A stretch of 64,000 nucleotides of DNA from the NCBI GenBank assembly GCA_043228905.1, contig JBHGNT010000006.1, positions 19,344,001 to 19,408,000 on the forward strand, given 5' to 3'. Positions within the stretch are counted from its first letter, which is position 1; every line of letters begins with the position of its first letter. Shown here piece after piece: positions 30,609-39,914 of this stretch. This stretch comes from Azolla caroliniana. Its lineage: Eukaryota; Polypodiophyta. The position numbers and the translations under genes are program-made. The notes beneath the pieces were generated by a model that saw only the letters and a program-made list of their open reading frames with translations, made no database searches and was not told where the DNA came from.

Positions 30609-31600
30609 TGTGCATCCAACTCCCCTCGGCCGGCCACTATCTTTCCCACACATCCATATTGGCAGACAACCTCTTCGAGTAGAAATTTGCAAACTACTGA
30701 CGTCGTCTTATTTTTCAAGGCCCGTCCTTCTACTTGATTTGTCAAGTCTTCTCTTGCTAGAGCTAAGTACTTCATTTGTCCCACTCCCATTCGCATCGAG
30801 ACCAGATCCACCATCCATTTGAAGTGTATGGTGAGCGGGCATGTCAGTCGTAGCTCATCACGATGACGTATATTTGAATGTACTTGGCAAATTTCACATG
30901 TGGACACGAAATGGAGTACATCTTTGTACATGCTTGGCCACTAGTACTTCTCCTTCAACTTTTCGAATGTCGCCCATGTTCCTCTATGACCTGCCCAAGG
31001 ACTCTCGTGGAATTCGGTCATCAACGTCACTTGCTCTTCTTTCTTTACCACCAATCGTCGTGGCATTCTTGAGCTTCTTTTTGGGTATCTCCCAAGGAAT
31101 CCTACTCTCAAGAAGTATTGGTAAGCTTTCTTCCGAATTCGTAGAGCTTCCTCCTTCGTCAATGAAGCATCCGTCATCATTGTTCTTAAGAATCTGTCGA
31201 TCAGTAACCACTCTCCTTCATACTCGTCCTCATTGAAGGCGTGGAGGGTTAGCGTGTCCTTGTCTTCCGCCAATAGTCGGGCCATCTTGAAGAAGTTGAG
31301 GGTGACGACTTCATCTTCCGAAACCATGTCACTTTCATTCTCAAATCTCGCCCTTGATAGCATGTCAGCCATGGCATTCTTCTTTCCTGCAATGTGGTGG
31401 ATCTCTGAACTTAAAGACTTGATATAGGTGATTCACCTTAGCATAGCTAGATCTGGGGTCACACATCCTGAGATCATCCCGGGGATTGTGAGACAATCTG
31501 TCTCAATTATCACTTCCGACATTTGTATGCTTAGTGTTGCCAACCCGGACCATGTTGTCTTCCCTTCTTGAAGCTCGACGACCTGACTTTGGACGTTCTT
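30609..31600 (-). pseudogene. X2 RNase H tail and integrase N-terminal half
   Basis: Minus strand from 31600: SIQMSEVIIETDCLTIPGMI, IHHIAGKKNAMADMLSRARFENESD (end of RNase H), then the integrase with LMTEFHESPWAGHRGTWATFEKLKEKYWW and CEICQVHSNIRHRDELRL (HH-CC) and the start of the core (FKWMVDLVSMRMGVGQMKYLALAREDLTNQVEGRAL, YGCVGKIVAGRGEL; the latter replaces the usual DNG/DRG). Frame changes near 30940 and stops near 31435. Joins 29779 after removal of the solo LTR. Confidence 0.85.
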
Positions 31601-31911
31601 GGCAACCACTCTCTTGAAACTTATGATTTGACGTGCTTCAAATACGTCCCTTTAATTCATCTCCCTTTTGTATGCATCAATGAACTTTGTAATGTTCCTT
31701 CCGTCAAATTGACCCTCGAGCTCCACGACAAGGTCGACGGCCTTCTCCACACTCGCATTGTTGTCTCAAGATCTCATCATTTGTTCGATGATTAGCATCA
31801 TCCTTTCGAACACTCCTGCTTGATTTCTTGAAGATGCCATCTCCAAGTATCGGTTGATCCTCGATTTGATCCTTCGACCGCCTCTTTCACGTCGGGTTCA
31901 CCACTTAATTA
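31601..31911 (-). pseudogene. X2 5' internal region and primer-site-like sequence
   Basis: After the 5' LTR (minus strand) comes TAATTAAGTGGTGAACCCGA, giving a TGG-initial primer-site-like sequence 8 bases from the LTR, then SRIDRYLEMASSRNQAGVFERMMLI as in X1. RNase H sequence follows without gag, protease or RT in between, so a large internal deletion lies near 31600. No known domain in the short frame. Confidence 0.6.
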
Positions 31912-33143
31912 GGTCGTGAAGATCCGTCACTACGTGCGGCTTGTCAAGCGGAACCGCCAGGGTTCTGGACCGAAAGGACTCAAAATTTGCACTAGCTTTA
32001 GCGAGAAAGGATTTAAGATAGATTGAAAGAGAGAGAGATTGAGATAAGATAGAACGCCTAACTTTAGATTGAGAAAGATTGAAATGGAGAAAAGAGATTA
32101 AGATTGAACCCTTTACTTTAGATTTGAGGAACAAGATATCATCAATTGGATGACAAATTTTCTTCTTAATATTAATTTTGATATAAAGTACAAAGCTTGC
32201 TTCATTAATCCCTAGCCCCCCTTTTTTCTTCTTCATCCACTCTTTTATAGACGCCCCCATGCATGTGAGGGTACAAGACATGCATACAATGCATGGAATG
32301 CATGTGATGCATGTTTGCCATTTCGCGCTCATGCATTACATGTGATGCACGATAACCATGTCACTCAATCAAGATCTAATATGAGAATTTACATGTAAAA
32401 GTATAGTAATAGAAAAAACATTTTAAAGGAAATGACTAAGCTTAGTGGTAAGTCTATTGTCTCCTATTTTGGAGGTGCAAGGTTCAAGCCTTGCTTGCAT
32501 CCCTTTGATTACAAATTTCTAATAGGTTTTTTAGTCTAGATGATTTTGTTCATTTCACGCCAAAATCGTCGCGATCAACCTATCCAATCGATCCGTCTAT
32601 CCGGTTCGCTTCCGACCCAGTGATCCAGTCTATCCGGTCTGGTTCCATCGTCGTCCGGTTCCGGTTCAGTCACCGTCGCCATTTGGTTCCGATTCCGGTT
32701 CTATCGCCGGTGTCGGTTTCGGTTCCGTCGTCGTTTGTCCGGTTCCAGTTTTAGCTCCGTCGTCTGGTCACCCAAAATCATTCCGAGTAGTTAAGCCATA
32801 GTTTAGCTAAGAACATTCTATGCTCCACTCATAAACAAAAAGTAATAAGTTTTGGCTCTGCTTATATACTGTGGGATCCTGATTTGTCCTATCTATGTGG
32901 GATGTCTCACAGTTTTTGTTTTTCTCTTCTTCTTCTCAAACTTCACACTCACATAACTTGACACTAAGTTGTCCATTTCACATGTAGTAAAATGCATTCG
33001 GAAGCTCTTGAAGACATCCATCTTTTCGTACCAAGATAGAAAATAATATCTTCATTATTATTGTTTCATATTGTGTGTGAAGAACCACACTCAATTTTGT
33101 ACATTCCATGCAATTTCACACTGTTGCCGAAAATATTCACGAT
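31912..33143 (-). repeat. X2 5' LTR (right)
   Basis: 1232 bp, starting GGTCGTGAAGATCC (T to G at the first base) and ending ATTCACGAT. Shorter than the left LTR by about 200 bp. Many substitutions and indels relative to it, so X2 is much older than Gy-2 inside it. Confidence 0.85.
32430..32502 (+). other. tRNA-like sequence in X2 LTR
   Basis: TAAGCTTAGTGGTAAGTC (A-box-like), a CTCC/GGAG stem, and GCAAGG-TTCAAG-CCTTGC as a perfect T-arm with B box GGTTCAAGCC at 32481-32490. Antisense to the element. Acceptor stem not paired. Confidence 0.55.
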
Positions 33144-33148
33144 AACGT

Positions 33149-33247
33149 CGAGGAACATTATCGGATGTCGAAAAGCAACGACATCGAGTAAATCGTCTAT
33201 GCCTCTATTGTGGTGGTCCACGACATATTGTTGTGAATTGTCCACAT
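33149..33247 (+). pseudogene. gag: Gy-4 gag zinc-knuckle part
   Basis: RGTLSDVEKQRHRVNRLCLYCGGPRHIVVNCPH, continuous with 21322 once X2 and one AACGT are removed. CCHC knuckle intact. Cut by Gy-6 at CACAT (33243-33247); resumes at 38493. Confidence 0.9.
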
Positions 33248-33601
33248 TTTCAAGATTCGAACTCTTGACACGACCATGTTATAATCTAGTATTATGAGTT
33301 AACCAAGATATCTAGTACATAGTTATGTATGTAATTGGTCCTTATTATTTTGCTAGCATCATGTGCATAGTTGCTCCCTTGTGGTATTTACACTTGGCAC
33401 ATGCATGCATACCTACATGCTCTATTTTAGATTCATATGCGTGCAACAAGTATGCATGCCATGTAGTATAAATAGACGAGTTCACCTTGAAGGAATTCAA
33501 GGTGAACAACACCAGTTATGGAGTCTTTCCTTTAATAATATCTTCTTTCTTGTCCATTTGGTTATCTTCTTGCTTATCTCTTGAGCTTATGATCTGTGAT
33601 A
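33248..33601 (+). repeat. Gy-6 5' LTR
   Basis: 354 bp. Contains about 41 bp (ACTCTTGACACGACCATG...) absent from the 3' LTR. GTCAAGA-GTTCGA-TCTTGAC type arm near its start is tRNA T-arm-like on the antisense strand. Confidence 0.88.
33467..33509 (+). promoter_or_regulatory. Gy-6 TATA box, palindrome and predicted self-primer
   Basis: TATAAATA 33467-33474. AAGGTGAACAA 33499-33509 begins 32 bp downstream and is the exact complement of TTGTTCACCTT at 33604-33614. TTCACCTTGA (33481-33490) and TCAAGGTGAA (33497-33506) form a perfect inverted repeat across the predicted start. Confidence 0.75.
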
Positions 33602-33603
33602 GT

Positions 33604-33614
33604 TTGTTCACCTT
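33604..33614 (+). promoter_or_regulatory. Gy-6 primer-binding site (self-complementary)
   Basis: TTGTTCACCTT, two bases (GT) after the LTR, as in Gy-1/2/3 but with a different sequence. Eleven perfect pairs with 33499-33509. Confidence 0.75.
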
Positions 33615-33651
33615 CCCATCCTCATAGCTCTCCCTCTCATAAGCCATAGCT

Positions 33652-34655
33652 ATGTCCGACTCAACTAGTGAGTTAGGCCAAATAATGGTAGCCTTACGAC
33701 AACTACAGCTTGAAAATGAAGCTCTTCGAAATTCTTTACAAGAACTTCAAGTTGGTACCTCCCTATCCTCACAACCCCTGAACCCTAGTCTCCCACAACA
33801 ACCTAGCCTAGAGCCTGATCTTCTACCAACATCTAGCCTAGCTTCGTCACAGTTTCTTGAGCCTAAGGTTAGCCTCCCAGAAAAATTTGATGGAACGAGG
33901 TCGCGTTTCCGAGGGTTCATCAACCAAGTTCGACTTATCATTCGGCTACAACCTCAACATTGTGGAGATGGTCTTCGACAAGTCGGCCTTGTGGGCACCC
34001 TTCTCTCCGGTTTGGCCCAAGCTTGGTTTGCACCATTGGTAGAAACCTCGTCACCTCTATTGGAGGACTTTCCCACCTTCCTCGCCGAGTTAGAGGCCAC
34101 ATTTGGAGAGACGGACCGACGACATACAGCTCTTAACAAGATTTATGCACTTGAACAAGGTTCGCGTGCAGCTTCGGTCTATGCTTCAGAATTTCGACAA
34201 CTAGCATGCGACGTCAATTGGGATGATCAAGCTTTAGCTTATCACTTTCGGTGAGGCCTTCGAAGCAATGTCAAAAATCTTCTCTTAAACTTTCCAGAGC
34301 CCACCTCGTTATCCCAAGTGATTTCACAAGCAGAGCGAATTTCGAATTTCGCCAAGAAGAGCACCGGACTTGGGTTCCACCTCATTCACTTCCACGCCAC
34401 GCCCCGGTCATACAACCCTAGGCATCCTCACACTCGCCTACTTTGGCAGATGCTCCTGTCCCCATGGAAATTGATCAAGCCCGATTTTGGCCATTGACTG
34501 ATGTTGAACGACAATTTCGGCGGGCTAATGGCTTGTGCATGTATTGTGGCGCCTCCAGTCATGTCGTTCGCCATTGTCCTAGGAGTACTCGCCTACAATT
34601 CCATCAAGCTAACGGACCCCAACATCCGGAAAACGACATCGTTCGGTTGCAGTAG
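33652..34655 (+). pseudogene. gag: Gy-6 gag, broken
   Basis: ATG 33652 (MSDSTSELGQIMVALRQLQ), coiled coil, Pro-rich linker, capsid domain (EKFDGTRSRFRGFINQVRLII, FGETDRRHTALNKIYALEQGSRAASVY). TGA at 34252-34254 and a frame change between about 34320 and 34420; the zinc knuckle CMYCGASSHVVRHC (near 34535) lies in the second frame, which ends at TAG 34653-34655 within the frameshift-signal loop. Confidence 0.88.
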
Positions 34656-34702
34656 GAGCCATGCAACTGGACATCTCCCGTCGCCCACATTCTCTTGGTT
34701 CC
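34628..34702 (+). promoter_or_regulatory. Gy-6 gag-pol -1 frameshift signal
   Basis: GGAAAAC 34628-34634 (GAA AAC in gag frame); 6-nt spacer 34635-34640; stem GTTCGGTTGCA 34641-34651 with TGCAACTGGAC 34662-34672 (11 bp, two G-U); loop 34652-34661 GTAGGAGCCA; GGTTCC 34697-34702 for a possible pseudoknot. Stem sequence differs from Gy-1/2/3; loop core is the same. Confidence 0.82.
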
Positions 34703-37700
34703 ATTGCTGGACCATCAAGCAATTTCACATTGGAGGTATGGGTTTCGTTTAACTCTAGTTCCAATCAGTATGTTGCTTTACTTGATTCTGGGGCATCTTC
34801 TTGCTTCATCGACGTCGCGTTTGCCCAAGCACATGGCGTACCTGTCGTTGGCCTCTCAAAACCCATTCCAGTTGAAGCCATCGACGGGTGCACCCTCTCG
34901 TCAGGTGCAATTACTCAAGCTACAATCCCATTAGGGCTTCGGGTGGGCTCACACCAGGAGGAGCTCACCTTTTACCTCATAACATCTCCTCGACATCCGA
35001 TCATCTTAGGACTAACGTGGTTGGAGGCGCACAATCCAATAGTGGATTGGTGCAACCGCTCGATTGCATTTAGCAAGCCAAGATGCTCGTGCAAAAGTAT
35101 GAAGGTAAATTCAGTTTCCTATCCTTCGGAGACAGTTGACTCCGAATTGACTACCCCATCATCGGTCCAGGATGGGTTTGTTTGTGGCGCCATTTCTAAC
35201 ACACTCCATGTTATTCCCGAAAAATACCAACACTTCTCCGACGTATTTGAAAAATGTAATGCTGATCGTTTTCCTGAACACCGGCTCTACGACTGTCCGA
35301 TTGATCTTCAAGAAGGTGCATATCCACCCTTTGGTCCTCTATATGCGTTGTCTGCACCAGAGTTGAAGGCCCTTCGTGTGTATCTCGATGAGAACCTCGA
35401 GAAAGGATTTATTCAACCTTCTAAGTCACCAGCTGGGGCCCCCATTTTATTTGTGAAGAAGAAGGACGGCTCTCTACGCTTATGCGTTGACTACCGAGGT
35501 CTCAACAAACTCACTGTGCGCAACCGCTATCCGCTACCTCTGATCGCCGAACTCCTTGATCGGCTCCGAGTTGCGCCTGTCTTCTCCAAAGTTGATCTGT
35601 GTGGAGCGTACAATCTAGTACGCATCAAGCCGGGGGATGAATGGAAAACCGCATTTCGAACACGGTATGGGCATTTCAAATACAAGGTAATGCCTTTTGG
35701 TCTTACTAACGCTCCCGCAGTTTTTCAACATATGATGAACGATATATTCTGGGAATATCTTGATCTTTTTGTTGTCATTTACCTCGATGATATTCTCATT
35801 TTCTCGCCAAACATGGAGGAGCACACTCGCCAAGTCCGATTAGTTCTTGCCAAACTTCGCGAGCATGGCCTTTATGCCAAAGGCGAGAAATGTGAGTTCA
35901 ACCGTACCTCGATCGAATTTCTGGGCTACATCCTCTCACCCACTGGCATCACCATGGATATGAAGAAGGTCTCTGTCATTCAGGCGTGGGCGACTCCAAG
36001 GCGACTTAAAAGATGTGCAATCCTTCCTCAGCTTCACGAATTTTTATCGTCGCTTCATCAAGGGGTTTTCCACCCTAGCACAACCTCTGATCGCTCTCAC
36101 CCATAAAGGAACTCCATTTTTATGGACCTCGGAGGCGCAAAATGCGTTCGACTCACTCAAACACGCATTCATCACTGCCCCGGTGCTGCTACATGCCGAC
36201 CCCATAAAACCCTTCCAAGTTGAAACCAATGCCTCTGACTTTGCCATTGGCACCATCTTATCCCAGGCAGACGACAACAACCTAATGCATCCAGTGGCTT
36301 ACTATTCCCGAAAATTTACAGCATCCAAAATCAATTATCCCATTTACGACAAGGAGCTTGCTGCTATCATTGCTGCCTTTGAAGAATGGCGACCCTACTT
36401 GGCCGGCGCACAACATTGTGTCCAGGTAGTGACTGATCATAAAAATTTAGTTTATTTTTCCACCACTCGTACTTTGAATCGAAGCTAGGCCCGTTGGTCA
36501 ACATTTCTCGCCGACTACGATTTTGAGATCGTATTTCGACCTGGTGGCCAACATGGGAAGGCTAATGCCCTTTCTCGCCGAGCTGACCTTGCACTCCGCC
36601 TTGGGGATGCTGCTTATGCTCAACAATCTAGAAGTTTGTTGAAACCTGACCAATTGCATCTTTTTGCCACTTGTATGTTGCAGGATGATTCTTTACTCCA
36701 ACAAATCATTGATGCATCCAAGACCGATGCGTTCGCCAACGAGATTCGAGATAGTCTACAAAACCCCTCCAAGGCGACCACAAGGAAGGATCTTGACACC
36801 TTCACCATACAAGAGGGTTTGTTGTTCCGAGATCATCTCTTGTACGTCCTAGAGGGCCCATGTCGCACCCAGGTGTTGGTGGAATGCCACGATGACCCAC
36901 TTGCAGGTCATTTCGGGGTTGTGAAAACCCTCGAGCTAATCTCTCAAGGGTATTGGTGGCCATAACCATGGAAGTTGGTCAAAGAGTACATAAAGAGTTG
37001 TGACGTTTGTGCTCGCCCCAAAGCCATTCATCATCGGCCATATGGCTTACTACAACCACTTCCATGTCCTCGTCGTCCTTGGGCCTCTATCTCTATGGAC
37101 CTGATAACTGATCTACCCTTGGTCAATAACTATGACTCGGTGTTGGTCGTTGTCGATCGGTTTACGAAGATGGCTCACTTCACTACATGCTCCAAAACCA
37201 TTTCCGAAGAAGGAATGGTGCATCTACTACTCAACAATGTGGTACGCTTGCATGGACTCCCCGATGATGTCATCTCGGATCGTGGACCCCAGTTTGTCTC
37301 TCACTTCTGGCATCACCTACTACAAACTTTAGGCATCTCTGTCAAGTTGTCCTCTGCTTATCACCCCCAAATTGACAGGCAAACGGAGCGTGTCAACCAA
37401 ATCCTTGAGCAGTATCTTCGGTGCTCGGTTAGTTGCCAACGAGATGATTGGGTCAACTTACTTTCGCTCGCGGAATTCGCCTACAATAATTCAAATAATT
37501 CTCTCCATGCATCGACTAGCGTCACTCCCTTCTTTGCCAACTATGGTTTACATCCTCGCTTCAACATTTCCCTTCCTACCACTTCCATGAACCCTTCGGC
37601 GGAGGATCGCGCCCGCATTTTGGAAGAACTACATCATGATTTATCCTTGGAGCTTAGTCTTGCTAGTGAACGATACAAGAAGCAGGCTTATCGCCATCGA

Positions 37701-38216
37701 TCTTCCACTCCACACTTTTTCGTTGGAGACATGGTCTGGTTGTTATGTTGACACATCTCTACTACTCGGTTATGTGCGAAACTTGATTAGAAGAAGTTGG
37801 GACTATTATGTATCATCCAGTGCATCAAACCCGTCGCCTTCCGGCTCGCCCTTCCATCCCACTTCCGGATTCACGATGTTTTTCATGTCTCCCTCCTCGA
37901 ACCCCATTATGCTTCACAACTCCCAGGACGTCAGGCCCCACCACCACCACCTGTGCAATTGACGACAGGGGAGGAATACGAGGTCGACCAAATCCTTGAC
38001 TCGCGTTGGCACCGTCGACACTTGCAATACCTCGTCCTATGGAGGGGTTACCCCATGTCTGAGGCCACGTGGGAACCATCGGCAAATTTACAAAATTCCC
38101 CAGAGGTCGTCCAACATTTTCATCACCGATATCCCCACAAACCAGCGGCCGATTTGGGAAGGCGGCGTAAGAGGGGGGATAATGTCAAGATTCGAACCAA
38201 GATATCTAGTACATAG
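34635..38216 (+). pseudogene. pol: Gy-6 pol, broken
   Basis: Protease VALLDSGASSCFID (about 34772), [23 protein letters not shown] (35456), VIYLDDILIFS (35777); frame change near 36010; RNase H QVETNASDFAIGTIL (catalytic D read as N), YDKELAAIIAAF; TAG at 36486-36488; integrase GHFGVVKTLELISQGYWWP then TAA 36963-36965, CDVCARPKAIHHRPYG, SDRGPQFVSHFW, HPQIDRQTERVNQ; TGA at 37749-37751; chromodomain EYEVDQILDSRWHRRHLQYLVLWRGYPMSEATWEP (37975-38080), stop near 38216 in the 3' LTR. Clearly a chromovirus distinct from Gy-1/2/3. (Motifs given in pieces.). Confidence 0.9.
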
Positions 38217-38487
38217 TTATGTATGTAATTGGTCCTTATTATTTTGCTAGCATCATGTGCATAGTTGCTCCCTTGTAGTATTTACACTTGGCACATGCAT
38301 GCATACCTACATGCTCTATTGTAGATTCAAATGTAGTATGCATGGCATGTAGTATAAATAGAGGAGTTCACCTTGAAGGAATTCAAGGTGAACAACACCA
38401 GTTATGGAGTCTTTCCTTTAATACTATCTTCTTTCTTGTCCATTTGGTTATCTTCTTGCTTTTCTCTTGAGCTTATGATCCGTGACA
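38183..38487 (+). repeat. Gy-6 3' LTR
   Basis: 305 bp, TGTCAAGATTCGAACC...CCGTGACA, followed by CACAT. Palindrome TTCACCTTGA/TCAAGGTGAA kept near 38370-38395. Confidence 0.92.
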
Positions 38488-38492
38488 CACAT

Positions 38493-39411
38493 AAACCACG
38501 ACAATAAGTGAACCAAGTAAGTGACCATGAGAACCCCATTTCAATTTCTACCCCGCCTTCTCGTAACCCAAGTAGGCCTAGTAGCCCCTGTCATAAAAAT
38601 ACATTTGATGTCTTGAGCCAATTAGATGATGTGTTAAATAAGTTTGCCAAAATCGAAGCCATTTGGTTGGACAACGCTAGGCATATACCGTCTGTCCCTA
38701 GTCATGGTTCCATTTCATCCGGTCAAGTTAGTCGAGTTTTCTCTGCACAAGTTGAGTTGAACACATCTAGGTGCCAACTCTTGTTTCATGGATCGTGAGT
38801 TCACTCTTAGACTCTGGAGCCAACTCTTGTTTCATGGATCATGACTTCGTTGTAATGCATAATATTCAGTTGCATAAGCTCCCAAGCCGAGTTTCTGTCA
38901 GATTCATTGATGGATGCCCCATAGAATCAGGTGATATAGTTGAGTCTAAACCAATTTGTGTAGTCCTAGGAAATTTGGCTTGTGTCATCTCATTCAACAT
39001 CATTAGTTTTCCAGAGGACTCCCTAGTTCTTGGTCTTCCATGGTTTGAGCTACATAACCAAACTATTGATTGGAGAAAAAGAACCATTCAAGAAGTCACA
39101 ATTCAATCTAAGTCTCTTAAAACTCCAACAAGGGATATGAGTTTCCAAAAGATATCGACAATCTCTATACATCAGTTATGTGAGGAAGGACAGAACGAAG
39201 ACATGTTTGGGTTTATAGTTTTAACAACTCCCACATCGAACTCACAAGAATTGGGGGTCCAACTACTAACAGAATATATAGAGTTCTCCGATCTGTTTGA
39301 TAAGGTGATTCGGGCCAATAGACTACCAGAGCATCGACCATATGATTGCCCGATTGATTTGCAGCCCGGAAAAGAGCCTCCATGGGGACCATTTTAAAAC
39401 CTTTCGCCCAT
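38493..39411 (+). pseudogene. Gy-4 gag end, frameshift region and protease
   Basis: NPISISTPPSRNPSRPSSP, FDVLSQLDDVLNK (gag tail), then AKIEAIWLDNARHIPS and SVPSHGSISSGQVSRVFSAQV, protease [12 protein letters not shown] (about 38805, preceded by a short duplication of CCAACTCTTGTTTCATGGATC) and [17 protein letters not shown], ending [16 protein letters not shown] near 39397. The frameshift site is decayed (GTTAAAT at about 38634; only part of the stem still pairs). Cut by Gy-3 at GGGGC. Confidence 0.87.
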
Positions 39412-39416
39412 GGGGC

Positions 39417-39845
39417 TGTCATGAGATGGCAAGACTCGAACCCATGACCTTATGGTATATGGGTCGAGCTCTTAACCATCTCACCATCTATTGTAATTCA
39501 TAGAATATTATTTTCATTTATGTTTTATTATAAGAAAGTAATGTATATTCCAGATTTCTCTGGAACATTCTAGAAGCTTCAGGATTATTCCTGAGAACAC
39601 TATAAAAGAAGGCACTAAGCATTATGTTGAACCAAATTGGTTCAACACCAGTCTTAAGCCTCTTAGTCGATTTGTACTTATCTTTCATATAATATAAGAG
39701 CTGCTGTCATCATCCTATTTCCCTCTCTCTCTCCTCTTCTCACTTCCTCTCTCTCGGGAATCTTACGCAGTCCCGTCCTCTTAGTACTAATAGTACTACT
39801 CTTCTTAGTACTAATTCCATCTCTGTTTTAGTACTATTCCTGACA
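39417..39845 (+). repeat. Gy-3 5' LTR
   Basis: 429 bp. Antisense of the first 75 bp is the best tRNA-like example: AGATGG near its start can pair with CCATCT at its end, with GGTTAAGAGC and GGGTTCGAGTC between. Four TAGTACTA copies lie in U5. Confidence 0.96.
39601..39645 (+). promoter_or_regulatory. Gy-3 TATA box and predicted self-primer
   Basis: TATAAAA 39601-39607; AAATTGGTTCAA 39634-39645 starts 33 bp downstream. Compared with Gy-2 the fifth base is T not C, and the primer site carries the matching A. It sits in a perfect palindrome GTTGAACCAA-A-TTGGTTCAAC. Confidence 0.8.
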
Positions 39846-39847
39846 GT

Positions 39848-39859
39848 TTGAACCAATTT
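39848..39859 (+). promoter_or_regulatory. Gy-3 primer-binding site (self-complementary)
   Basis: TTGAACCAATTT, two bases after the LTR; exact complement of 39634-39645, including the compensating change relative to Gy-1/2. Confidence 0.8.
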
Positions 39860-39914
39860 TCTCCTCTAGCCTACTTGTCACTCTCCCTCATCCTCCTACC
39901 CTTTCCCCTATACT

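Larger units (their letters stand above)
21323..33143 (-). mobile_element. X2: Tat-like Ty3 element, deleted, host to three insertions
   Basis: Orientation is minus: a purine tract (GGTGGGGGTGGA on that strand, 22751-22762) adjoins the left LTR. LTRs 21323-22750 and 31912-33143; target duplication AACGT at 21318-21322 and 33144-33148 in Gy-4 gag. The internal part holds a short 5' frame (MASSRNQAGVFERMMLI), then directly the RNase H tail, integrase and C-terminal region; gag, protease and RT are deleted. Inserted inside: a solo Gy-6-type LTR (23374-23731), Gy-2 (23916-29685) and a solo copia LTR (29785-30603). Right terminus is degraded (ACGAT for ACGACA). Confidence 0.88.
33248..38487 (+). 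mobile_element. Gy-6: second Ty3 chromovirus family, decayed
   Basis: TGTCAAG...GTGACA with target duplication CACAT at 33243-33247 and 38488-38492 in Gy-4 gag. LTRs 354 and 305 bp; first-base changes (TT for TG) and GTGATA at the 5' LTR end. Gag and pol are broken by one frame change each and several stops. It has its own self-primer and frameshift signal, with sequences different from Gy-1/2/3 but the same geometry. Purine tract AAGAGGGGGGATAA. Confidence 0.94.

Noticed and set aside
32430-32502. Candidate tRNA gene
   Set aside because: T-arm and box sequences are present but the acceptor stem does not pair and it sits in a retroelement LTR; kept only as tRNA-like.
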